Assembly (NCBI RefSeq): GCF_900188245.1
Contig: NZ_FZOK01000001.1
Span: 124,001 to 188,000, forward strand
DNA: 64,000 nt
Direction of reading: 5' to 3'
DNA from: Belliella buryatensis
Lineage (GTDB): Bacteria; Bacteroidota; Bacteroidia; Cytophagales; Cyclobacteriaceae
The position numbers and the translations under genes were made by a program. Positions 18,280 to 26,278 of the stretch are shown here, one piece after another (the first letter of the stretch is position 1; every line of letters starts with the position of its first letter). The notes under the pieces were generated by a model. It was given only the letters and a program-made list of their open reading frames with translations. It was not told where the DNA came from and ran no database searches.

Positions 18280-18456
18280 ATGTTTGGATTATTTAAGAAA
18301 AAATCAGAAATGGAGAAGCTCCAAGATCTATATAAAGAGACTTTAGAAAAAGCACATAAAATTTCGCACTCAAATAGGACTGCAGCCGATAAAATGATGG
18401 CAGAGGCGGAGGAGATAGCTAAGAAAATTGATGAATTAAGAAAGAATCAAAGCTAA
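18280..18456 (+). CDS. Lacal_2735 family small protein
   Basis: A 58-residue ORF starting MFGLFKKKSEMEKL and continuing as one charged amphipathic helix ('AHKISHSNRTAADKMMAEAEE', ending EIAKKIDELRKNQS). The pattern MFGLFKKKS...EKL...EEAHKLS..NR...D...AEAE matches the Lacal_2735 family of short Bacteroidota proteins of unknown function. It lies 39 nt after the YwqK-like gene and is followed at once by a terminator, so it is probably the last gene of that transcript. Confidence 0.8.
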   Translation: MFGLFKKKSEMEKLQDLYKETLEKAHKISHSNRTAADKMMAEAEEIAKKIDELRKNQS

Positions 18457-18469
18457 AAGCAGATACAAC

Positions 18470-18499
18470 AGCCTGACAAAATTGTCAGGCTTTATTTTT
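18470..18499 (+). terminator. Terminator after Lacal_2735 gene
   Basis: Perfect 10-bp stem AGCCTGACAA / TTGTCAGGCT with a 2-nt loop, followed by TTATTTTT, 13 nt past the stop codon. Confidence 0.85.
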
Positions 18500-18659
18500 G
18501 TGTTATTTATAATATTTTAAGTGTTTCCTTAACGTTTATATATTTTTTTTATACTGTAAGTGTGTTTTTTTCAGCGTTTTAATAAGGTACTGTTATTTTA
18601 TTCAAAACAATTTTTTATGAATACCCGTAAAACAAACTATAATACTAAACCACACTATC

Positions 18660-20039
18660 ATGAAAAATCTAATCCTAATCCGTCTGAGTCTTGTCTTGAT
18701 GCTAGGCATTGGGATGACTCTAAAGAATACAGCAGAAGCATCTCCACCAAGAATGGGAGTTAGTTTCCAAGTGTTTTACAATGAATTAAGTCCGTATGGC
18801 GACTGGGTAATGGATCCAACCCATGGGTATGTTTGGATACCGAATGTAGGAGGTGAATTCCATCCTTATGGAACAAATGGATACTGGGCAATGACTAATT
18901 ATGGTAACACCTGGGTTTCTAATTATGCTTGGGGGTGGGCACCCTTTCATTATGGAAGATGGTTCTGGAATGATTACTATGGTTGGGCTTGGGTACCTGG
19001 ATATGAGTGGGGTCCTGCTTGGGTAAACTGGAGAACTGGAGGCGGCTATTACGGATGGGCACCATTAGGACCTGGAATAGGTATCAATGTATCATTCGGG
19101 TTCCACAGTCACCATTGGAGATTTATACCTCAAAGAAGATTTGGTCACAGGCACTTCTATAGATACTATGTTCCGTCTTACAATGTTGTCAGTATTTATA
19201 ACAGAACGACCATTATCAACAATACCTATGTTTACAACAACAGAACATATGTATCTGGCCCAAGTAGACGAGAGGTTCAGCAAGTAACTAGAAGAAATGT
19301 ACCTGTTTACCAAGTAAATGACTCTGGAAGACCAGGAAGAGCAGTAGTCAATGGTAGAGGAATAAATGTATACAGACCTGAGATTGATAATTCTAGAAGT
19401 GCAAATGCACAAGCTAGACCATCTAGAGCTGTAAATGCTGAAGAATATAGAAGCAGACCAGCAGTACAAAGTCGAGCAGAAGCAAATTCTAGAATGAGAG
19501 AAACAAATGATGCTCGAATCAATCAAAGAGCAGCAACTCCGACACAAAGAAGTAGCGCTAGAAGTGAGACTGTAAATACACCGCAGAGACAAACACAAAC
19601 TAGGACAGCCGCTCCTCAACAAAGACAGGCTCAAACTAGACAAGCTGCGCCCCAGCAAAGACAAGCTGAAACCAGAACTGCGCCTCAGCAACGTCAGACT
19701 CAAACTAGACAAACTACTCCTCAAGAGAGGCAAGAGCAAGTAAGAACTGGACCTCAACAGAGACAGACTCAAACTAGGCAAGCGACACCTCAGCAGAGTA
19801 AACAGCAAGTGAGAACTGCTCCCCAGCAGAGACAGTCTAGTCCAAGAGTGACGCAACAAAGAAGTAGCAGTAACTCACCAAAAGCTGCCCCAGCTCAAAG
19901 AAGTAGAAGTACTTCTAGTCCAGCTGTAAGATCTAGTAGCTCTTCAAGCAGTAGAAGTAGTGGGACAGTAAGGTCTAGTGGAGGAAGTTCTTCAAGATCC
20001 ACTGGCACAAGTAGCAGAGGGGGAAGAGGAAATAACTAA
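18660..20039 (+). CDS. DUF6600-type Trp/Tyr-rich exported protein with Gln/Arg-rich repeat tail
   Basis: 459 residues. Signal peptide (1-27, ending TAEA). Residues about 35-175 form a Trp/Tyr/Gly-rich domain built of repeated 'YGDWV...GYVWIP', 'GNTWVSNYAWGWAPFHYGRW' and 'YYGWAWVPGYEWGPAWV' elements, typical of DUF6600 proteins. Residues about 300-400 are tandem PQQRQ(T/A)QTRQ-type repeats and the end is Ser/Arg/Gly-rich. The basic, disordered tail would suit binding to polyanions such as surface polysaccharide or DNA, which is inference. A terminator follows directly. Confidence 0.8.
   Translation: MKNLILIRLSLVLMLGIGMTLKNTAEASPPRMGVSFQVFYNELSPYGDWVMDPTHGYVWIPNVGGEFHPYGTNGYWAMTNYGNTWVSNYAWGWAPFHYGRWFWNDYYGWAWVPGYEWGPAWVNWRTGGGYYGWAPLGPGIGINVSFGFHSHHWRFIPQRRFGHRHFYRYYVPSYNVVSIYNRTTIINNTYVYNNRTYVSGPSRREVQQVTRRNVPVYQVNDSGRPGRAVVNGRGINVYRPEIDNSRSANAQARPSRAVNAEEYRSRPAVQSRAEANSRMRETNDARINQRAATPTQRSSARSETVNTPQRQTQTRTAAPQQRQAQTRQAAPQQRQAETRTAPQQRQTQTRQTTPQERQEQVRTGPQQRQTQTRQATPQQSKQQVRTAPQQRQSSPRVTQQRSSSNSPKAAPAQRSRSTSSPAVRSSSSSSSRSSGTVRSSGGSSSRSTGTSSRGGRGNN
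19579..19845 (+). repeat. Coding tandem repeat (about 30-33 bp units)
   Basis: Seven or eight imperfect units encoding PQQRQ-x-Q-T-R-Q/T-(A/T)-(A/T) within the DUF6600 gene. The units differ at several bases, so the array is old or under protein-level selection. Confidence 0.75.
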
Positions 20040-20041
20040 AA

Positions 20042-20069
20042 AAAGAGAGCCAAATGGCTCTCTTTTTTT
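20042..20069. terminator. Bidirectional terminator
   Basis: Stem AAAGAGAGCCA / TGGCTCTCTTT with a 2-nt loop and flanking A/T runs, between the convergent DUF6600 and glnN genes. Confidence 0.85.
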
Positions 20070-20091
20070 AGTTATTTTAAAATCATTTTTA

Positions 20092-22254
20092 TTATTTAAT
20101 AAATAGCATCTCTCTATATTTTACCAATGGCCAAGACTCATCATCAACCAATAATTCTAACTTATCAACTGAATATCTGATCTTGTCAAAGAAAGCTTCT
20201 TTCACATCAGTACTATATCCTTTTGCCATCTTAACGATATCTTCCTCTTTATTCAATCTTTTTCTAGCTTCAACCATTTGATTGACATTGGATTTTACTG
20301 CTTCAATATGTCTACTGACATCTTTGATTGTCTCAATAGCGGTAGTATTATCCAAGCCAAGACCTTTCAACCCATTTGCATTTTCTATCAACTTATTTTG
20401 ATACAAAATCGCAGTTGGAATGATGTGATTTAAAGCAAGATCACCCATGACACGGGATTCAATCTGTACTTTTTTGATATAATTCTCTAACATAATTTCA
20501 TGTCTTGCATGTAGCTCAACATTAGAAAGGACATTATGCTTGGAGAAAATTTCCATCACTTTTTTATCCAAGTAGGTATCTAAAGCAAAAGGAGTGCTTT
20601 TCAGATTTGAAAGCCCTCTTTTGGCAGCTTCCTTCTCCCATTCTTCGGAATAACCATCTCCTTCAAATCTGATTTTTTTGGAATCTTTGATATACTTTCT
20701 AAGCACATTAACAATAGCAATTTTCTTCTCCTTGCCACCTGACATCTCCTTTTCTATATCCTTAGCCATTTGCTTCAGCACCTCAGCAACAATTACGTTC
20801 AATACAGTCATTGGGCCGGCGGAGTTGGCATTAGAACCCACTGCCCTAAATTCAAACTTGTTACCAGTAAATGCAAAAGGAGAAGTTCTATTTCTATCTG
20901 TATTGTCCAGGATAATTTCTGGAATTTTTGAAATTCCAAGTTTCATATACATATTATCCCCTTTCTCGATTTTCACATTCCCATTCTTTTCTAATTCATC
21001 TAGAATACTAGATAGCGTAGAACCTAAAAATACTGAAATAATCGCTGGAGGTGCTTCATTAGCACCTAATCTATGATCATTTCCAGCGGAGGCAATGCTT
21101 GCTCTTAACAAATCAGCATAATCATATACCGCTTTGATAGTACCAACCAAAAATGTCAAAAACTGTAAATTCTCTCTTGCTGAATTGCTTGGTTGGAAAA
21201 GATTGATACCTGTATCCGTGATAAGAGACCAGTTGTTATGCTTTCCCGATCCATTGACACCAGCAAATGGTTTCTCATGAAAAAGCACCTTTAAGTCATG
21301 TTTATCGGCAACTTTATCCATCAAATCCATGAGCAATTGATTATGATCAACTGCCTTATTGATTTCTTCAAATAGAGGAGCTACCTCAAATTGACCAGGA
21401 GCAACTTCATTGTGTCTAGTAGATACTGGAATCCCCAATTTTAATGCCTCCACTTCAAAATCCATCATAAAGTTTTTAACCCGTGTGGGAATAGATCCAA
21501 AATAGTGGTCATCCAATTGTTGTCCTCTAGCCGGATTATGACCAAAAACTGATCTTCCAGCCATTACCAAATCAGGTCTAGTAGCAAATAAAGCCTTATC
21601 GATGACAAAATACTCTTGCTCTACTCCTAATGAAGGGGTCACTTTACGGACATTCCTGTCAAAAAGCTGACAAATAGCTACCGATGCATCATTGATTGCT
21701 TCAATTGATTTCAATAATGGTGTTTTATAATCTAAAGCTTCTCCAGTATATGCCACAAAAATAGTGGGGATACATAATGTATTAGAGAAAATAAAAATTG
21801 GTGAAGACGGATCCCATGCTGTGTAACCTCTCGCTTCAAATGTCGACCTTATACCTCCATTAGGAAAGGAAGAAGCATCTGGTTCTTGCTGAACCAATGC
21901 AGATCCTTTAAATTTTTCTATACCAGCATGTGCATCAAAAAAGGCATCGTGTTTTTCTGCCGTGGAACCTGTAAGAGGCTGAAACCAATGCGTGTAGTGG
22001 GTAACACCTTTGGATAAAGCCCATGTTTTCACCGCTGATGCGATTTCCTCTGCTGTTGATGGGTCTATTTTAGCTCCCTTTTCAATTGCTTCTTCTACTT
22101 TCTTGTAAACTGTCGGAGCAAGTGACTCTTTCATTTGCTTAGTTCCGAATACATTTACTCCAAAATAATCAGAGATTTTAAGTGATGGTGCAGTCACACT
22201 TACACTTGGTCTGCCTTGCGCCATTAGAAGCGCTCTTTGTCTTAAAGTTGCCAT
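20092..22254 (-). CDS. glnN: Glutamine synthetase type III (GlnN)
   Basis: 720 residues, the length of the type III enzymes common in Bacteroidota (types I and II are much shorter). Recognisable parts: 'FGVNVFGTKQMKESL' near the N-terminus, 'WFQPLTGSTAEKHDAF', 'GVEQEYFVID', 'STRHNEVAPGQFEVAP' (glutamate and metal site), 'HEKPFAGVNGSGKHNNWSL' (ATP and ammonium region) and 'NRTSPFAFTGNKFEFRAVGS'. The enzyme makes glutamine from glutamate and ammonia. The upstream gap holds a -7-like box and a long inverted repeat; no PII or amtB gene is adjacent. Confidence 0.95.
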   Translation of the reverse strand: MATLRQRALLMAQGRPSVSVTAPSLKISDYFGVNVFGTKQMKESLAPTVYKKVEEAIEKGAKIDPSTAEEIASAVKTWALSKGVTHYTHWFQPLTGSTAEKHDAFFDAHAGIEKFKGSALVQQEPDASSFPNGGIRSTFEARGYTAWDPSSPIFIFSNTLCIPTIFVAYTGEALDYKTPLLKSIEAINDASVAICQLFDRNVRKVTPSLGVEQEYFVIDKALFATRPDLVMAGRSVFGHNPARGQQLDDHYFGSIPTRVKNFMMDFEVEALKLGIPVSTRHNEVAPGQFEVAPLFEEINKAVDHNQLLMDLMDKVADKHDLKVLFHEKPFAGVNGSGKHNNWSLITDTGINLFQPSNSARENLQFLTFLVGTIKAVYDYADLLRASIASAGNDHRLGANEAPPAIISVFLGSTLSSILDELEKNGNVKIEKGDNMYMKLGISKIPEIILDNTDRNRTSPFAFTGNKFEFRAVGSNANSAGPMTVLNVIVAEVLKQMAKDIEKEMSGGKEKKIAIVNVLRKYIKDSKKIRFEGDGYSEEWEKEAAKRGLSNLKSTPFALDTYLDKKVMEIFSKHNVLSNVELHARHEIMLENYIKKVQIESRVMGDLALNHIIPTAILYQNKLIENANGLKGLGLDNTTAIETIKDVSRHIEAVKSNVNQMVEARKRLNKEEDIVKMAKGYSTDVKEAFFDKIRYSVDKLELLVDDESWPLVKYREMLFIK

Positions 22255-22285
22255 TTCTACAATAAGTGGTTTGTTTTTATACCTA

Positions 22286-22293
22286 CAAAAATA
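22286..22293 (-). promoter_or_regulatory. Possible -7 element of glnN
   Basis: Minus-strand TATTTTTG, 31 nt upstream of the glnN ATG. No TTG is found at the expected -33 distance, as would suit an activated promoter. Confidence 0.35.
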
Positions 22294-22338
22294 GAAAATA
22301 TTTGTTATTTCTCACTTAAGAGTCAATTTTAAACCCAA

Positions 22339-22370
22339 TTTTTGAAAAAAAATACAGTATTTTCAAAAAA
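22339..22370. promoter_or_regulatory. Inverted repeat between glnN and mtaB
   Basis: Arms TTTTTGAAAA and TTTTCAAAAA enclose AAAATACAGTATTTT-like symmetry. It lies upstream of glnN's possible promoter and could be a regulator site. The AT-rich composition makes chance symmetry possible. Confidence 0.35.
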
Positions 22371-22432
22371 TAAAGGTCAAAAACGATACACTTGATCGAT
22401 TTTCATTCATTTTTGGTCAAAAAAATAGAAAA

Positions 22433-22462
22433 TTGAAAACTTGATCTATTTAATTAACTTTG
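22433..22462 (+). promoter_or_regulatory. Promoter of mtaB
   Basis: TTG (22433-22435), 19 nt, TAACTTTG (22455-22462): a full match to the Bacteroidota pattern. Predicted start near 22468, about 19 nt before the GTG codon. Confidence 0.65.
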
Positions 22463-22486
22463 TGACCTTAAAAATCAGGTGATATA

Positions 22487-23806
22487 GTGAAAAAAGTTGC
22501 GTTTTATACATTGGGTTGTAAATTAAATTACTCTGAGACATCTACAATCAGTAGAATGTTTGAGAATAAAGGTTTTCAAAAGGTGGAGTTTGAAGAGAAC
22601 CCAGATATTTTTATTATTAATACATGCTCAGTGACTGAAAATGCTGATAAGAAATGTAAAAAAATCGTCAAAGAGGCAAAAAAGATATCTCCAAACTCTT
22701 ATGTGACCATCATAGGCTGTTATGCACAACTTAAGCCTCAAGAAATTGCTGAAATAAAAGGCGTGGATGCTGTCCTTGGAGCAGCAGAAAAATTCCGATT
22801 GATTGAACTTTTAGATGGATTTGCCAAAGCTCAAGAGACAAAAGTGCTTGCTTCTGAAATTCAAGAAGCTAATACTTTTAACAATGCCTATACTATGCAC
22901 GATAGAACTCGGACCTTTTTGAAAGTTCAGGATGGGTGTAATTATGGATGCGCATTTTGTACAATCCCACTAGCAAGAGGCAAAAGCAGAAGTGACACCA
23001 TCGAAAACATTCTTATCTCAGCCAGAGAAATTGCCAAAACCGATGTCAAGGAAGTGGTATTAACCGGAGTCAATATTGGTGATTTTGGAATTCAAGAAGG
23101 AAAGAGAAAAGAAAAATTCATTGACCTCATTAAAGAGATTGACACAGTAGAAGGAATTGATAGATTTAGGATCTCATCTATAGAGCCTAATTTATTAACC
23201 AATGAAGCAATAGAGTTTGTTTCCAAATCAAAGAGATTTGTTCCACATTTTCACATTCCTTTACAATCTGGATCAAATGAAATCCTGAGAAAGATGGGAC
23301 GTAGGTATCTAAGAGAACTTTATGAAGACCGTGTCAGCAAAATAAAAAACCTAATGCCACATTGCTGCATTGGTGTGGATGTCATTGTAGGTTTTCCTGG
23401 AGAAACCGATGAATTATTTTTGGAGACATATAATTTTCTAAACGGATTAGACATCTCTTACCTTCATGTATTTACTTACTCAGAGCGAGCAAATACCCGG
23501 GCGGTGGAAATGGAGGGTGTCGTTCCTATAAAAGTGAGAAATGAAAGGTCTAAAATGTTGAGAATCCTTTCTGAGAAAAAGAAGAGGAAGTTCTATGAAG
23601 AAAATTTAGGCAAAACACTCACGGTGCTTTTTGAAGATGATGTGGAAAATGGGAAAATGCATGGTTTTACAGAGAATTACATCAGAGTCACCGCTAAATA
23701 TGACCCAATTCTGATCAACGAGCTCAAAACTGTCACATTGGCTTCCATAAACGATTCAGGAACAGTAGAAGTAGAAGAGCCACAAATAGTCTATGAAACA
23801 CATTAA
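22487..23806 (+). CDS. mtaB: tRNA (N6-threonylcarbamoyladenosine37-C2)-methylthiotransferase MtaB
   Basis: 439 residues, radical-SAM methylthiotransferase. Start is GTG at 22487: it gives the conserved opening MKKVAFYTLGCKLNYSE and is preceded by AGGTGA. The UPF0004 domain contributes the first Fe-S cysteines (LGCKLN, NTCSVT, IGCYAQ), the radical SAM motif is CNYGCAFC, and a TRAM domain ends the protein. The opening 'TLGCKLNYSE' favours MtaB (ms2t6A37) over MiaB. Monocistronic from a consensus promoter. A MiaE gene 2 kb away acts on the same tRNA position. Confidence 0.93.
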   Translation: MKKVAFYTLGCKLNYSETSTISRMFENKGFQKVEFEENPDIFIINTCSVTENADKKCKKIVKEAKKISPNSYVTIIGCYAQLKPQEIAEIKGVDAVLGAAEKFRLIELLDGFAKAQETKVLASEIQEANTFNNAYTMHDRTRTFLKVQDGCNYGCAFCTIPLARGKSRSDTIENILISAREIAKTDVKEVVLTGVNIGDFGIQEGKRKEKFIDLIKEIDTVEGIDRFRISSIEPNLLTNEAIEFVSKSKRFVPHFHIPLQSGSNEILRKMGRRYLRELYEDRVSKIKNLMPHCCIGVDVIVGFPGETDELFLETYNFLNGLDISYLHVFTYSERANTRAVEMEGVVPIKVRNERSKMLRILSEKKKRKFYEENLGKTLTVLFEDDVENGKMHGFTENYIRVTAKYDPILINELKTVTLASINDSGTVEVEEPQIVYETH

Positions 23807-23883
23807 TATTTAATTATTCCTATATTTTATATATCTAAAAAAGAACTTATTAAACATTTGGATCTTTTTTAAGTTATATATTT

Positions 23884-24246
23884 ATGAATGATTCTAATAG
23901 TTTCTTTAAACCAACAGGAAGAATTTCAAGACGAAAATACTGGGTTCTGTTTTTGATTTTTTATTGGACAAATGTAATCGCACTGATCAAATTATACGAA
24001 TCTTACATGTTATCGGACCTGATATCATTTGTTGCATTTGGAATTGTCCTTATTACAACCATCATTTTACTACTTATACAAGCAATCAAAAGACTACACG
24101 ACATTGGTCTTGATTGGAAATATGCACTGTATCTATTGATTCCACCCCCTATCAACTTCATTGGGTTTATTTGGCTTGGGCTAAAGAAAGGTCAAGAAAA
24201 AAGCAACAAGTATGGTGAAAGTCCTTTGAAAACTGATTTGATTTAA
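23884..24246 (+). CDS. DUF805 family membrane protein
   Basis: 120 residues with an opening 'FFKPTGRISRRKYWVLFLIF' and the late motif 'AIKRLHDIGLDWKYAL', both typical of DUF805 (YhaH-like) inner-membrane proteins. Three or four hydrophobic segments (about 18-35, 42-65, 80-100). Function of the family is unknown. It lies 77 nt after mtaB, same strand, and is followed by a terminator. Confidence 0.8.
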   Translation: MNDSNSFFKPTGRISRRKYWVLFLIFYWTNVIALIKLYESYMLSDLISFVAFGIVLITTIILLLIQAIKRLHDIGLDWKYALYLLIPPPINFIGFIWLGLKKGQEKSNKYGESPLKTDLI

Positions 24247-24264
24247 ATGTATTAAAAACAAACA

Positions 24265-24292
24265 AGACTGCCCTCTTTTTTATGGCAGTCTT
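24265..24292. terminator. Terminator between DUF805 gene and ABC permease
   Basis: Stem AAGACTGCC / GGCAGTCTT around an 11-nt T-rich loop, between two convergent genes. The T-run after the stem is short. Confidence 0.55.
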
Positions 24293-24296
24293 ACTT

Positions 24297-25541
24297 TTAC
24301 TCATACCTCAACGACTCGATCGGATCTAATTTACTTGCCTTAAAAGCAGGGATATAACCTGAGGCCAATCCAACAAAAATACAAATCATAAATGAAACCA
24401 TGATCCATATCCAGGGAATCAAAAACCCTCCTGGGCCTATTGAATTAGCGACAATATTTCCTATTCCTATCCCTAATATCACCCCAAATATCCCTCCTAT
24501 AATACAAATAACTATCGCTTCAATTAAAAATTGCTGTCTAATCCTTAGTGGTGTAGCACCTAAAGCTTTTCTTATACCAATTTCTCTCGTTCTTTCTGTA
24601 ACAGAAACCAACATAATATTCATCAATCCAATAGATGCTCCTACTAGAGTTACAAACCCGATTGTAAAGCCCCCTATCCTAAGATAACCTGCCACTTCTT
24701 CAAGACTTTCCCCCACAGTCTGACTTTTTGTAACTTCAAAGGAATCTTCCTCCCCTACTCGATCTTGCCTGATTTTCCGCATCATACCAGTGGCTTGTCC
24801 CATGTCATAATCCAAACTTACGGGACTAGAAGAACTTGCTGTAATGGTATACCTGAAAGTTCCTCTTCTATCCAGTCTACTTGCATTTTCTACTGGAATA
24901 AAAATTGCCCGATCTGCACTTGGTCCACCTCCTACGCTACCTTGGGTTTCCAACACTCCAATGATCGTGTACCTATTTCCAAAAAAAGAAACTTGCTGAT
25001 TCAAAGGATTCTCTTCATTATCAAACAATGACTTAACTACATCCACCCCTACAACACAAACATTATTACCATATTGAATTTCTGTTGCGCTAAAATTTCT
25101 TCCTTCTTCAATTTTGATACCCTTTACATTAAAATAAAGATCATCTATTCCTGATACTCGAACATTGGGATTGGTTTTTTTTGAACCTCTTTTGATTTCT
25201 ACAGCTCCTGAGACAGTAGAAAATACTGTAGCCGTACCAGTCTTGAGGTAAGTATCTTTAAACTCTAGGGCTTCTTTGTATTTGATATTTGGATAAGACC
25301 TCTCTGTTTTCCCTGATTGAACAGATCTGCCCCCAGAAAACCCTCTCGACCTAATATCAAAGTTATTTACGCCTAAACCAGAAAAACTATCTTCTATTTG
25401 AGCCTTAATGGCATCAATCGCTGTTAACATCCCTACCAAAGAAGTTATTCCAATTGCTATGATTGTACCAGTCAAAACAGTTCTTAATAAATTTGTTTTA
25501 ACGGACCTTAAGGCTTCCTTGATATTTTCGATCAGATTCAT
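24297..25541 (-). CDS. MacB/FtsX-family ABC transporter permease
   Basis: 414 residues with the MacB layout: a first membrane helix (about 20-42, '[22 protein letters not shown]'), a large periplasmic MacB_PCD domain (about 45-270), and three C-terminal helices with the FtsX motif '[20 protein letters not shown]'. MacB-type permeases drive export or envelope mechanotransmission with a partner ATPase and periplasmic adaptor. Neither partner gene is adjacent, so it must pair with proteins encoded elsewhere. Confidence 0.88.
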   Translation of the reverse strand: MNLIENIKEALRSVKTNLLRTVLTGTIIAIGITSLVGMLTAIDAIKAQIEDSFSGLGVNNFDIRSRGFSGGRSVQSGKTERSYPNIKYKEALEFKDTYLKTGTATVFSTVSGAVEIKRGSKKTNPNVRVSGIDDLYFNVKGIKIEEGRNFSATEIQYGNNVCVVGVDVVKSLFDNEENPLNQQVSFFGNRYTIIGVLETQGSVGGGPSADRAIFIPVENASRLDRRGTFRYTITASSSSPVSLDYDMGQATGMMRKIRQDRVGEEDSFEVTKSQTVGESLEEVAGYLRIGGFTIGFVTLVGASIGLMNIMLVSVTERTREIGIRKALGATPLRIRQQFLIEAIVICIIGGIFGVILGIGIGNIVANSIGPGGFLIPWIWIMVSFMICIFVGLASGYIPAFKASKLDPIESLRYE

Positions 25542-25652
25542 GAATTGTACGATTTTGAAACAAAAAGCGAAATTTTAAGCTTCTCAGAGCTTTAATATCT
25601 TACATTGATGGAAAAAGACAATAATTTTTATGAATTTTTATGAAAGAAAATA

Positions 25653-26264
25653 TCAATGCATTCTATCACCTCTGATATCCAAAGACTTAATTACCTCAGC
25701 TTCATAAGCAAGCCACTCTTTCCATCTTAGATTAACTAATTCCCTATCATGGACGTCTCTTGCCAATTCAATGAAATTCACGTAATGTCCGGCTTCAGAA
25801 ATCATCAATTCATAGTAGAATTTTTTCAACTCCTCATCTTGAATATTAGATGAAAGCAGCTTAAATCGTTCACAACTCCTAGCCTCAATCAAAGCATTCA
25901 TTAGTAGATACTCGGAAAGTTGCTTCTTTCTACTCCCCCCTTTTTTGATAAATTCTGAGAGTTTTATAACGTACTCGTCCTTCCTAGGCTTTCCAAGGGG
26001 ATAACCACGCTTTTTGAGGTGTTCCAAAACCCTTTCAAAATGTCCCCACTCTTCAGCTACGACTGGAGTTAAAATATCAGTAACTTGTTGAAAATCATAA
26101 AAATTCACAATCAATGAAATACAAGATGTAGCAGCCTTTTGTTCGCAGTATGCATGATCTACCAAAATATCTTCAATATTCATTTCAGCAATATTTACCC
26201 ATCTTGGATCTGTAGGCAACTGAAGATGCAGCATTTTTTGCTTTGTACTTTCTTCCCAACTCAT
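25653..26264 (-). CDS. miaE: tRNA-(ms2io6A)-hydroxylase MiaE
   Basis: 203 residues, ferritin-like di-iron monooxygenase. The iron ligands are visible in the two helix pairs: 'DHAYCEQKAA' and 'EEWGHFERVLEHL' in the first half, 'ALIEARSCERFKLL' and 'ISEAGHYVNFIELA' in the second. MiaE hydroxylates the isopentenyl group of ms2i6A at tRNA position 37, using O2. Last gene of the lpxK-porin-miaE run: its ATG is 14 nt after the porin stop. Confidence 0.9.
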   Translation of the reverse strand: MSWEESTKQKMLHLQLPTDPRWVNIAEMNIEDILVDHAYCEQKAATSCISLIVNFYDFQQVTDILTPVVAEEWGHFERVLEHLKKRGYPLGKPRKDEYVIKLSEFIKKGGSRKKQLSEYLLMNALIEARSCERFKLLSSNIQDEELKKFYYELMISEAGHYVNFIELARDVHDRELVNLRWKEWLAYEAEVIKSLDIRGDRMH

Positions 26265-26278
26265 CTTTTTAAATCATT

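Noticed and set aside
19092-19859. 255-codon minus-strand ORF rich in Ser/Leu
   Set aside because: Antisense of the Gln/Arg repeat tail of the DUF6600 gene; low complexity only reflects the sense repeats.
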